From positions 62,001 through 126,000 of the forward strand of contig DIDT01000034.1 of the NCBI GenBank assembly GCA_002418285.1: 64,000 nt of DNA. Direction: 5' to 3'. Shown piece after piece: positions 28,330 through 37,600 of this stretch; position 1 is the first letter of the stretch, and every line of letters starts with the position of its first letter. Under the pieces are notes generated by a model. It did no database searches, was not told where the DNA came from, and saw only the letters and a program-made list of their open reading frames with translations. Source of the DNA: Phycisphaerales bacterium UBA5793. GTDB taxonomy: Bacteria; Planctomycetota; Phycisphaerae; Phycisphaerales; UBA5793. Made by a program: the position numbers and the translations under genes.

Positions 28330-31266
28330 GTGAGCTACTTTCAGGATCATGCCGCACGACTTCGCTACTCACTCGCTGCTGAGGGTGAAGTAGGGCTACG
28401 GCGCCCTCAGGCAGGCGCGCTGCATGCAGTGGCGGCGCACTTCAGTACACGAGTGGATCCAGCGCTCGTGTGTATGCCGACAGGGAGTGGAAAGACACTC
28501 GTTCTCCTGGCGTGTCCCTACGCGCTTGAAGCCAAGCGAGCCCTGGTGATCACCCCGAGTGTGGTGGTACGAGGGCAGATCGCTGAGGGCGCTGCCGATG
28601 CAAGGGAACTGATCGATAAGGGCATGTTGCCCGAGGACGTTGCATCGCCGAACGTCGTCGAGGTGAAGAAGAGAATCGCGTCCGATGAGGATTGGGAGGA
28701 ACTGAGAGCGGCGGACTTGGTTGTAGCGACACCACACACTGTCAGCCAAATCTATGAGAGCGTGCCAACTCCTCCGGAAGATCTCTTTGACGTGGTTCTG
28801 GTTGATGAGGCACATCACGAGGCAGCTCGTGGATGGCGCGAGGCTCTGGATTCGTTTCCGCGGGCCAAGAGAGTACTGTTCTCTGCAACACCGTTTAGGA
28901 GAGATCGAAAGGAGATTCGTGGTCGGTTCGTGTTCAACTACACGCTCGGTGCGGCGTTTGCGGATGGAGTCTTTGGTCCAGTTCGCCTTGTGCCGGCACG
29001 AGGAGATGCTGCAGTTGATCCTGACCGCAGGGTCGCCGAGACAGCGGCAGCCCAATACCGCGCGGATCGCCAGGCCGGATTGGACCATCGCATCATGGTG
29101 CGCACAGGCAGTAAGACCAGAGCAAAGGAGCTTGAGGGGCTGTACCGGACCCGCACGGATTTGCGATTGAAGATAGTGACGAGCGATCACTCGTACCGAC
29201 ATGCGCAGAAGGTCTTGCGGGACATTCGGGATGACGAGCTAGACGGAGTGATCTGCGTAGACATGTTTGGTGAGGGCTTCGACTTGCCGCAACTCAAGGT
29301 GGCGGCGCTGCATGAGCCACACAAGTCGCTGGCAGTGACGTTGCAGTTCTTCGGGCGATTCGCGCGCGTGCGAGATGCAACTGGCGACGCATCAATCGTG
29401 GCAGTTCCGCATGAGCTAGACCGCGGTGTGAGCAAGCTGTTTCATGAGGACGCAACGTGGCCGAAGCTGCTCATGGACTTTGCTGGAACGGCGATCGGTC
29501 ACGAGCAGCACGTTCGGGAAGACATCGCGAGCTTTGAGGAGCCCCAAGCAGTTGAGCAGCTTGAGAATCTGTCGCTGTATGGTCTGCGCCCATTCTGCCA
29601 TAGCAAGATCTACCGAGGCCTGGATGAAGCAGATATCACTGCTCAGATCGGGTTGCCAAAGCCTTACGAAGTGGTGTTTCAGCAGGCAAGTCCAGATCTG
29701 AACATGTCCATTGTCATTGGCCGAAAGCTTCAGCGACCGAAATGGACAGACTCCGATTCCCTTGTGTCAGTGCAGTACGAGTTGTTCGCGTGCTACTACG
29801 ACGGGGACTCGAAGCTTCTGTTCATTTGTGCATCGGCGCGTACGGATTCGTTTTATGAGGCAATTGCCAACCAACTAGGAGATGGAAGTCACCAGATACT
29901 CTCGGCCTCACGCATCAGCAGGGTACTCAGGGGAGTGGAAGTGCCCCGATTCTTCCACGTTGGGATGAAAAACAACACTGCGTCAAGCAGCTTGGAGTCG
30001 TATGTCACGAAGTCAGGACCGCGCGCCCATGAATCCGTCAGCCCACAGGAGGGACAGCTGTATCACCGGGGGCACATCATGGCCAAGGGACGGAAAGAGA
30101 ACGCTGATGTCACGATTGGCTACAGCAGTAGTTCTCGCGTCTGGAGCATGCAGTATCCGCAGCTTACCGAGTGGCGGGAGTGGTGCAGAGCGCTCGGCCA
30201 ATCGATCGCGAACGACCAGCCCGTCGTCACCGGGACCAATCTCGACATCCTTGAGCCGGGGGATGAGGTGAATGCATTTCCGCTTGACGTTCTGGCGGCG
30301 GAGTGGCCTGAGGAGGCGTTTCGCAAGGCTGTCATGCTAAGGTATCGCCAGAGTGCCGGAGACCCCGAGGTGTCGGTCCTGCTACAAGATGTCGGCATCG
30401 ACGTGGACTTCGCCGCGACGCCTCCGGGCACCGTACCAACGGATGCGCGACTACTCGTTCGGCATGAAGCGCTGGATGTGAGTATCTGGTTTGCTCCAGG
30501 TGGCGCACCGATGTTCAGAGTTGATGGCGAAACCCCTGCGGTCCTGGAGGTCGATGTAGGCGGTGATCAAGTGGAACTGGTGGATTATCTGAACAGTCAT
30601 CCGGTCGCGTTATGGCTGAGCGACTGCTCTCGGCTTGAGGGGTCGAACTTGTACCGGCGGCGAGCAGACAAGCGTCCGATCGACAATCACGCGTTTACAG
30701 CCGTCGATTGGGGAGCAATCGGAGTGAGCATCAATCGTGAGTACGAGGACGGCCAGAATCCGGTGGCCAACGACGGTACGGTGCACGGATACATTCTGGG
30801 GCTGCTTGAATCCGCGGGCGCATCCGTCATCATCTATGACCACGGATCGCACGAAGCGGCCGATGTTATCGGGATTTGGGACGAGGAGACATGTGTGCGT
30901 GTACGGCTCTACCACTGCAAGGCAACGAGGGGCGAAGCGGCTGGTTGTAGGCTGGACGATCTGTACGAAGTAGCTGCGCAAGCGGTGAAGAGTGTTCGCT
31001 GGCTGCACAAGCCTGCGGAGTTGTTGGAACATCTGGACCGCCGGTCTAATGGGCGTCCGTATCGGTTTCAACGAGGTCGATTGCGTGAAGTGCAACAACT
31101 ACTCCAATCGAACCCGAAGCATGCCGAGTACGAGGTTGTCGTGGTTCAGCCGGGGCTATCGATGGGCAGTTTGACCAAAGCAGCTCAGGACGTACTCGCT
31201 GCTGCGAATCAGTACCTCTGGCGGGACACGGGAAACCGACATCTTCGCGTCATAGCGTCTCCGTGA
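28330..31266 (+). CDS. SF2 DEAH helicase with C-terminal restriction-type nuclease domain
   Basis: 978 residues from a GTG. Helicase domain 1 has Walker A MPTGSGKT (about 49), VDEAHH (about 157) and SATPFRRD. Domain 2 has ICVDMFGEGFDLPQLKVAALH and QFFGRFARVR (motif VI). Residues about 400-780 are unassigned. Near residues 830-870, HEAADVIGIWDEE followed by VRVRLYHCKA resembles a PD-(D/E)xK core (D...xxK). The architecture resembles type III restriction-like or anti-phage helicase-nucleases. It stands alone without a methylase. Role inferred. Confidence 0.85.
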   Translation: MSYFQDHAARLRYSLAAEGEVGLRRPQAGALHAVAAHFSTRVDPALVCMPTGSGKTLVLLACPYALEAKRALVITPSVVVRGQIAEGAADARELIDKGMLPEDVASPNVVEVKKRIASDEDWEELRAADLVVATPHTVSQIYESVPTPPEDLFDVVLVDEAHHEAARGWREALDSFPRAKRVLFSATPFRRDRKEIRGRFVFNYTLGAAFADGVFGPVRLVPARGDAAVDPDRRVAETAAAQYRADRQAGLDHRIMVRTGSKTRAKELEGLYRTRTDLRLKIVTSDHSYRHAQKVLRDIRDDELDGVICVDMFGEGFDLPQLKVAALHEPHKSLAVTLQFFGRFARVRDATGDASIVAVPHELDRGVSKLFHEDATWPKLLMDFAGTAIGHEQHVREDIASFEEPQAVEQLENLSLYGLRPFCHSKIYRGLDEADITAQIGLPKPYEVVFQQASPDLNMSIVIGRKLQRPKWTDSDSLVSVQYELFACYYDGDSKLLFICASARTDSFYEAIANQLGDGSHQILSASRISRVLRGVEVPRFFHVGMKNNTASSSLESYVTKSGPRAHESVSPQEGQLYHRGHIMAKGRKENADVTIGYSSSSRVWSMQYPQLTEWREWCRALGQSIANDQPVVTGTNLDILEPGDEVNAFPLDVLAAEWPEEAFRKAVMLRYRQSAGDPEVSVLLQDVGIDVDFAATPPGTVPTDARLLVRHEALDVSIWFAPGGAPMFRVDGETPAVLEVDVGGDQVELVDYLNSHPVALWLSDCSRLEGSNLYRRRADKRPIDNHAFTAVDWGAIGVSINREYEDGQNPVANDGTVHGYILGLLESAGASVIIYDHGSHEAADVIGIWDEETCVRVRLYHCKATRGEAAGCRLDDLYEVAAQAVKSVRWLHKPAELLEHLDRRSNGRPYRFQRGRLREVQQLLQSNPKHAEYEVVVVQPGLSMGSLTKAAQDVLAAANQYLWRDTGNRHLRVIASP

Positions 31267-31994
31267 ATCTCAGGAATGAAGCGAGAGAGGATTGATCGAG
31301 AGTGGCCAAGGAGGCGGAGCGATGGTTGACCCTCGAGTGATCCCGGAGGCATCCGTGGGTGCGCCGCGAGAAGGTTGTCGCCACAATGCTCCTGGCGAGT
31401 TGCCCCATGAATAACGTGGCCGAATTCGATACACACGAATCAGCGATATCGAAGTTTGAGGGGAGAGGAGCCACAGCGACCCGCACTCCAATGTCGAGAT
31501 CGACATCTACCCGGCGCCATAGGAGTTCCGCTAGTCCTGGGGTCGTTTGAGGAGGCGCGGGTCCAGCGAGACTTGGACGGTGTCGCTTGCCCCGCATCTT
31601 GGACCTCCCGCGAAATGGCGCAGCTCAGTCCCGTGGCGTAGCGGGCGCTGCGGAGGCAATAGACGATGGCCCGGGCCTCTAGAATCGAGTCGCCTCCTAC
31701 ATGACGATTTGGTGCGTCTGAAAGTGCGTCCTCACCACCCGAGAAACCTCCCTCCACTGGCTCCCACCTGGCTCCGGTCGAACCGAGTTCCTGATCCTGC
31801 AAAGGCGGTTGGTGGCCTTCGGATGCTGGTGCTGGCTCGGCCGAGTTCTGCCCCAGCCAACCACTGGATCGTCTCAGGAGCTTGCCATCGGGCCCATCCG
31901 CCTAGTCCCCCAGCCGAGACAGGGTGAGTGAATCCTCACCGCATCAGCAGTGCGGGAATCCGACGCGGGTCGACGACCTCGCCATCAGCGGAAG
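31267..31994. other. intergenic, no gene supported
   Basis: About 730 bp between the helicase and the DUF6602 gene (convergent). Several Arg/Pro-rich frames exist on both strands, none with a recognisable motif or ribosome binding site. Confidence 0.45.
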
Positions 31995-32744
31995 TCACGA
32001 GCCGGCATTCAACCATCGCGCGTACGCCATCATGTCGAGGCAAGGCACGGTGGCCATAGTCTGAAGGCGGGCGATCAGTCGGAGTAGGAAGTAGGCGAGC
32101 GGTCCTTCCGTGGTCTGCACCCGGATAGACGCCTGTCCCGAGTCGGCAAACTCGAATTCGAACACCCCGTTCTCCGCAGCACATCCGATCTCCAATTGTC
32201 CGGCACTCGACACACCGGTGAGGGCATTCCGAAACGGCTCGCCGAACGGCGGTGTCCATGAGCTTCTCAAGCAGAGAAGGCCACCAAGGATGTGCTGCGG
32301 CTTCTTTGGCGGGTAAGTGCCGCCGGCGTGTGGGATCGGGATGCTCGTCCGGTGTAGCTTGCGGACGCTCTCGATCTTCTTGGCGGCGTACGCGATCTCG
32401 TCACCCGACATCTCCTGCTTGATTTCGAACGCGGCGTACACGCTTTCAGCGGGGACGTACAGCGCGCAGTCATACTTCAGGACGAACGGCGAGTACTGGC
32501 GGTCATGGATCACGATGTCGATCTGGTCGCTGCATTCGTTCTCGGAGTCGATGACGAATGCCTTGCTGACCTGGTAGCGAGCGGGTAGGTGATTCTGCAG
32601 CATCTCGATCCAGCGACCTTCGCTCACGTCACCCTTGGTTCCTGGGTGCGCCACGACTTCCCGAGCGATCCCAAGCTCGTTGGCGAGCAGCTTATGCAAT
32701 CCCCGGAGCAGGGCCGGGAGCTGGGCCCGGGCAGATTTGCGCAT
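31995..32744 (-). CDS. DUF6602 protein (predicted PD-(D/E)xK-type nuclease)
   Basis: 249 residues from the ATG at 32744, directly after the stop of the upstream fragment. Conserved DUF6602 features: HPGTKGDVSEGRWIEMLQNHLPARYQV, then CSDQIDIVIHDRQYSP (catalytic Asp) and YAAFEIKQEM (E-x-K), then HAGGTYPPKKP. The D...E-x-K arrangement supports a nuclease fold. Families like this sit next to CD-NTase-type nucleotidyltransferases as probable effectors, and the tail of such a gene lies just upstream. Confidence 0.82.
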   Translation of the reverse strand: MRKSARAQLPALLRGLHKLLANELGIAREVVAHPGTKGDVSEGRWIEMLQNHLPARYQVSKAFVIDSENECSDQIDIVIHDRQYSPFVLKYDCALYVPAESVYAAFEIKQEMSGDEIAYAAKKIESVRKLHRTSIPIPHAGGTYPPKKPQHILGGLLCLRSSWTPPFGEPFRNALTGVSSAGQLEIGCAAENGVFEFEFADSGQASIRVQTTEGPLAYFLLRLIARLQTMATVPCLDMMAYARWLNAGS

Positions 32745-32745
32745 G

Positions 32746-32970
32746 TCAGGAGAGGGGGAAGAGGTCGCCGAAGAGGTCGCGGTACTTGCGGAGGGCATCG
32801 CCGTTCCTTCCATTGCGTGAGAGTTGGATCGCTTCGCGCACCGAGTGGTTCGCATCGGTCAGTGCAGTCTTGGCGCTCAGAAGCGCGGTGCTGGTCATCG
32901 AATCGCTGACGGGAGGCCCCAGCCCCGCTGGGTCCGGCCACGCTTCACGCAACACTGCGTTAATCTAATA
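32746..32970 (-). pseudogene. 3' remnant of a CD-NTase-like nucleotidyltransferase gene
   Basis: The open frame begins right after a stop near 32972 and encodes about 74 residues ending AKTALTDANHSVREAIQLS, then ALRKYRDLFGDLFPLS. The (A)-LxxYRxLFGxxFP ending is the usual extreme C-terminus of SMODS/CD-NTase nucleotidyltransferases. The G-S and D-x-D catalytic part is absent upstream. Its stop is 1 bp from the DUF6602 start, as expected for an operon whose 5' gene was deleted. Confidence 0.55.
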
Positions 32971-33107
32971 TGCACTTCCATGCTGGTCAATAACGAACGG
33001 GGTCAAATAGCTTGCGATTGGATTCCGGCGTCCCAGGGAGATCGGGATGACCCTACTCGTGGAGGTTGTCTCGCCAGGCGAGTTCGTAGCGAAACACCTT
33101 CGCCCAA

Positions 33108-35795
33108 TCAACGCTTCCTGGACCGGACACTTGATTCCTCCATTAGGCGATCGGAGCGCAGCCCACGAGTCATGATGAGGGATCGATTTCCGCTCCCATT
33201 GACAGACAACGTGAGCTCAGCTTCATCTCCCACGAGAAACGGGTCGCGTCCCATAGCGTCGTGCAGAACGACCAGCCAGCCGTTCCCAAACACTGTCACG
33301 TCTCCTCGCTGGCTCCCCACCACTACGACTGCCGCTCCATCGCAGGCTGCCGCAAACTGAGCCGCGGCACGATGCCTAGATCCTCGCTGGGTCTTATCTA
33401 GCCAATGCGCAATATGAGACGCCACATTGATTGCTGGCGTGCCAGCTGCAGCCAAATAGCATCCCACTTCCACTACATCTGATGTCTCCGAACTCACCAC
33501 CATGCACCCATCCAAACCAAACGTCCGTCGCAGTACTCCTCGGTTGTCTGATCTATTGAATCGATGTAGCGGTATGGGTCGCCGTAGAATGCCCGCATGG
33601 AGCAGTTCACCGCAACATCTCGCGTCGTTCACAATCACAATCGCGCACCCGTACTCGTCCCGCAAGAGTACGTCAAACACGACTGAACACGCCCAGCCGA
33701 GGACGTTTTCAGCAATCTTACCACCAACAAACTCCAGCAGGCAATTCCAGATCCTCTCCGATTCGCGTGCTCTCCGACGATGTGCCTCCCCGTCCCAATC
33801 CCAGTTCTCTCCTTGTCCCGTGATTACGCTTACGCCTGTGATCGGATCTCCGACCACAACGGTGTCGCGGCGTTGAAACACTGATACGCACCGAAGCCCA
33901 TGATTAGCACAACACTCCATTAGTGCACTGCGCGACAACGGAACAGGAAAGCGCCTCCCCAGCTTCGCAGTTCTCACCCTCGGAGGCGTTTGTAGATTCC
34001 ATGGCCCGGCAGCTTTGCCGTTCTGTTCGATGCTAAACAGCCCGCCGAGGCGCGCCATTCGCTCCATGGACTCAATGCTCCCAAGTCGCCACGTTGCTGC
34101 CTTTTCGAATCCGACGGCGCTTTGCAGACCATTGAGGGATGTCGAATCGCCTAGTATGACATCGATTTCGACAAAGTGGCGCTCGATGGCTCCAGCGGAT
34201 CGCCTCAACCGATCCATCCATGCGCCGATTTGCGAGTCCATTCTCTCTCTTCGAACAGCCCTCGCCAACCGAATTCCTAGTCCACCAGGTTGGTCCTCAA
34301 GCGCTTTGATCGCCCTATCCGTACCGATAGATTGAATCAACCGCATCAAGTGCCATCGATCATTGTTGGCTCGTGTCTTCCGTAAGAGCCTCTTGGCGGT
34401 CGTTACAATGTACGTGCGCTTTCGATGGGTAACATCTCGCTCGCACTTTCGAGTTCGCTCAACATACTCCACGATCTCCGACACCCGGCCCAGCATCGAG
34501 TTCGTGCCGATTCGCAGCACGCCTCGCTCACACACAATGCACTGCTCGTCGTTCGCGGCACATCTCAACACGTCCAGATAAGAACCGGAACTACACGACA
34601 GCAATCTCGCGTGGGTCGCGAACCCCCCCTGCCTCCCCAATTCGACATCTCGCACATTCGTCCAATCGCAATCCATCGGCGGTGGCGAGGCCTGTGTCCG
34701 AAAATAGATGCGGCCCCTGGAATGAACCGAGGCAAGGCGCCGCGCGATTTGTTGCACGCGCACACCATTCAGTTGGCCTTTGCCAGTCACAAACGAGATT
34801 AGTTCTCTCGGAACCGCATTCGCGCCGCGCAGCATACCACTGAGTGAACACGCAAACGCACCAACCGAATCAGAATCGCCTCCCAACCTCGACACAATAC
34901 GCGCGGTGTCCGCAAAGTCGCCGTTCGTGATGCTCAGAATCGCTATTCCGCGGACCAAAACGTCGAATGGATGACTACCCGTCCCAGTAGCCAGTGCCAG
35001 CGCAAAATCGCCGGCGATAAGCGTATTGCCGAGCGTCTCTAGGCGAGCAAGAATATTAGTGATTTCACTTTGTGACGTGAGACTCACGGTAGCCCGCTGC
35101 GCCAGTTCTCGACATGCTGCGAGCGACTCGTCTATTAGCGATCGCCATTTGAAAGTCGACTGCTCCATGCAGAACGTGATGAGGCGAGCGGTGATTGCGC
35201 ATCCGATCTTCGTCGCCATATGTGCATGTGTCTGAGCCGCATACTCCATTCCCAAAGTGTATGGATCGCAAGTGAATGAATCCGCGATGAGGACGGCTCC
35301 GACTCGCGTCAGCGGGCCACACGAAGCACAGTTCAAGGCTCGGACCTCTGTTGGATGTCTGGCATATTCACCGGCGGCAGAAAGCGTTGTTGATCCTGCA
35401 AACCGGGTCAGGTATCTTTCACGTTCAGACATGTCCAGCGCCGACAGGAATCCGTCGCCTGTGTGCTTGGGCAGTTCAATGAACCACTTACCCAGAGACC
35501 GTCTGACGGACAAGAACAAACGCTGCGGACTCGGACGCGGATGATCGACAAAATACTGCGCATGTGACAGTGAGATGGAAGCATCGTCCGTATAGCTCCC
35601 CGGCGGCAGAAGAGTCAATGGTCCACCGACGATGGTTTCCTCAATTGGAGGAAGCTCTGCAAGAGGTAGCTCACGCAGGATCTGCATCTGATTTAGCGAA
35701 TGCGGGGTTGTCTCCCTCGTGCGACCGAGAGCGTCTCCGATTGCACAGCCTAAGAGGTATCCCGAGCATTTATCAACATATTGTCTGGCATTCAC
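33108..35795 (-). CDS. ADP-ribosylglycohydrolase - diadenylate cyclase (DisA_N/DAC) fusion
   Basis: 895 residues. Residues 1-350 are an ADP-ribosylglycohydrolase (DraG/ARH) domain: GYLLGCAIGDALG, SYTDDASISL (about 67-76, Mg ligands) and SRLGGDSDSVGAFA (about 302-315, Mg ligands). Residues about 370-690 are unassigned. Residues about 690-850 match the DAC domain: YGCAIVIV, LDGCMVVSS (DGA motif, Asp near 760), RGSRHRAA (GTRHRAA motif, about 803-810) and CDGAAVVVVGSQRGDVTVFGNG. All key acidic and phosphate-binding positions are kept. It should remove ADP-ribose and make c-di-AMP or a related messenger. It overlaps the upstream gene by 4 bp. Confidence 0.8.
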   Translation of the reverse strand: MNARQYVDKCSGYLLGCAIGDALGRTRETTPHSLNQMQILRELPLAELPPIEETIVGGPLTLLPPGSYTDDASISLSHAQYFVDHPRPSPQRLFLSVRRSLGKWFIELPKHTGDGFLSALDMSERERYLTRFAGSTTLSAAGEYARHPTEVRALNCASCGPLTRVGAVLIADSFTCDPYTLGMEYAAQTHAHMATKIGCAITARLITFCMEQSTFKWRSLIDESLAACRELAQRATVSLTSQSEITNILARLETLGNTLIAGDFALALATGTGSHPFDVLVRGIAILSITNGDFADTARIVSRLGGDSDSVGAFACSLSGMLRGANAVPRELISFVTGKGQLNGVRVQQIARRLASVHSRGRIYFRTQASPPPMDCDWTNVRDVELGRQGGFATHARLLSCSSGSYLDVLRCAANDEQCIVCERGVLRIGTNSMLGRVSEIVEYVERTRKCERDVTHRKRTYIVTTAKRLLRKTRANNDRWHLMRLIQSIGTDRAIKALEDQPGGLGIRLARAVRRERMDSQIGAWMDRLRRSAGAIERHFVEIDVILGDSTSLNGLQSAVGFEKAATWRLGSIESMERMARLGGLFSIEQNGKAAGPWNLQTPPRVRTAKLGRRFPVPLSRSALMECCANHGLRCVSVFQRRDTVVVGDPITGVSVITGQGENWDWDGEAHRRRARESERIWNCLLEFVGGKIAENVLGWACSVVFDVLLRDEYGCAIVIVNDARCCGELLHAGILRRPIPLHRFNRSDNRGVLRRTFGLDGCMVVSSETSDVVEVGCYLAAAGTPAINVASHIAHWLDKTQRGSRHRAAAQFAAACDGAAVVVVGSQRGDVTVFGNGWLVVLHDAMGRDPFLVGDEAELTLSVNGSGNRSLIMTRGLRSDRLMEESSVRSRKR

Positions 35796-36412
35796 TGAGA
35801 TCGAGACCTGAGTTGGCGAATTAGAGACTTATTCAGCGACATCCGTGGATCATCTAGTGCGTCATATGTTAGCAACGGACCTGATCGCACAATACGGTGC
35901 GAGATGAGTACACCACGTTGGGTTGCGCGGAGACGACGGTATTCGGCTGGGGAATATGAGACGTCATTGAATGGAGCGCTGTGGCAGTATATGTGAGCGC
36001 TCGGAAATCCCGGAGCATCAAAAAGATGACGGCCAACGCGTCCTGTACAGTAGAGTCGAGCATTAGTATGAATGTTAACAAGTGACTCTATGTTGCCATC
36101 GATGAATATGAACCCACCTAGGACGTTCGAGACTTGGCGCACATCGCCGCGAATGCAGAGCCGACCGCCCGTCATGCCACTTGCCGTTTGCGTCGCGGCC
36201 AGGCCCTTTAGGCAGATACATCCCCGTTCCAACCGACTACCGATGCCATCCAGCGAGACACGACCACTGTTCAGATACAAACTGTGGCTACCGGAGAGAC
36301 TATCCGCGACACGAGAGAGTATCGACGAATCGAGTTGCGGTGAGCGAAAATGCGCAGAAGCTACATACGATTCATCCAGCAAGGACAACGATATGGAAGA
36401 TGTAGTTGGCAT
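35792..36412 (-). CDS. GXGXG/beta-helix-like protein, first gene of the ARH-DAC operon
   Basis: 206 residues. The centre has repeating Gly-rich strands (GMTGGRLCIRGDVRQ, NVLGGFIFIDGNIES, NARLYCTGRVGRH), like the GXGXG right-handed beta-helix of FwdC/FhcC and GltB C-termini. A basic tail (GVLISHRIVRSGPLL, RQLRSRSQ) follows. The ATG overlaps nothing upstream; the stop overlaps the ARH-DAC start (ATGA), so the two proteins are probably made in equal amounts and may bind. No enzyme motif. The fold call is tentative. Confidence 0.68.
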   Translation of the reverse strand: MPTTSSISLSLLDESYVASAHFRSPQLDSSILSRVADSLSGSHSLYLNSGRVSLDGIGSRLERGCICLKGLAATQTASGMTGGRLCIRGDVRQVSNVLGGFIFIDGNIESLVNIHTNARLYCTGRVGRHLFDAPGFPSAHIYCHSAPFNDVSYSPAEYRRLRATQRGVLISHRIVRSGPLLTYDALDDPRMSLNKSLIRQLRSRSQ

Positions 36413-37600
36413 GTTCAGTGGCGTACGGTGCTAGGATGGCGAGCAGACTATATAAGGTTATCGTCGCGGCAAGGCTAGGTGTCTTTCGATTCGACCGTGT
36501 GGTAATACCGAGACGCACAAACTGGAAAGGCCACTGCCTGACGTCGTGGGTGCGGACTTCCGACGGAACACTCCCGAGTCACGTTGAGTGGGACTTGGAT
36601 TCGAGCCTAGCCAGCCTTGCCACACGGCAACAGATTCTCAAGCATGAGGGTACAGAATACGAGCACGGGACATGTCTTTTTACGACAGCTAGCCACTTCT
36701 GAGTTGAACAAGCGACACTTACCCTCGCTCCGACGTGTTGAACGAGCTTCCCCCGCATGATACCACAGCAAGCGTAGGTATCAAGCTGCGGACCCCACGT
36801 GGCTGTCGCAACGTTGGGCGGTTGGCAGGCCGGCACAAATGGATGTTTGGCGACGGGAAATCGGTCCAAGGGTGGTCGATGGCACAGGCTGTCAGGCGCT
36901 CCTGCTTCCCTTTCATCTTATGCGATCTGCGCGTCACTCGATTCTCCGGGCGAATTCGAGCTTCGTTGGCCAAACGGATCGTCAAATAATCGGCGTCCAA
37001 CGATTTGTCTCCGTGAGTGAGTAACATCCTCGGCAGGCCTGTCGGCGGCGCCGGTCAATCTTGTCGGGTTCCCCTACCCATGCTCCGCAAAAATCGGTGC
37101 AGGTGGGCGGCTGTTGACTTCAGCCCTCGGCATGCCGGAGACCACTCACATCAAAACCGAAGTCGATCTCGGGAGTCTTTAGGTCAATGCATTAGCGTTC
37201 TGAATTCGAACGCCCCGCGATGCTGAGGGGTGGATTCGCATGCGACGTTATTCTGAAGCCACCAATTGCGACAGCACGCAGGCGGATCCCCAGATGCTGA
37301 CGACGTTCGCCATCAGGGCCGTTCTCTACAAACCGAAACGAGGAGGTGGCCACTCCGATCTCGCTCGATCGATTGAACTCGCACCACTCAGTTACTTCGC
37401 TCAGATTGCCCTGGTTCGTGCCACTACCAATTCGTGTTTCCAGCTTACGCATCCTCTACTTTGACGGCTCACACGCAAACCCAAATACGTGGGTGCATAC
37501 TGGCGTCTCACACTTCATCTGCATCCAGGTCCACCTACAATTGGGTGTGTATGCGTTTGATGTTCTTCTTGATCGCGAGTAGTCCGTTGGAGGATACTAG
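36413..37600. other. intergenic, one doubtful small ORF
   Basis: About 1.19 kb. An 88-codon plus-strand frame at 36436-36702, starting at an ATG after TAGG and containing RLYKVIVAARLGVFRFDRVV, could be a small divergent gene but has no homology I recognise. The rest is short frames with no bias. GGAGG about 10 nt before 37601 is the ribosome binding site of the next gene. Confidence 0.4.

Noticed and set aside
31440..31802. 120-codon minus-strand frame between the helicase and DUF6602 genes
   Set aside because: Partly protein-like but no start signal or recognisable family; insufficient to call.
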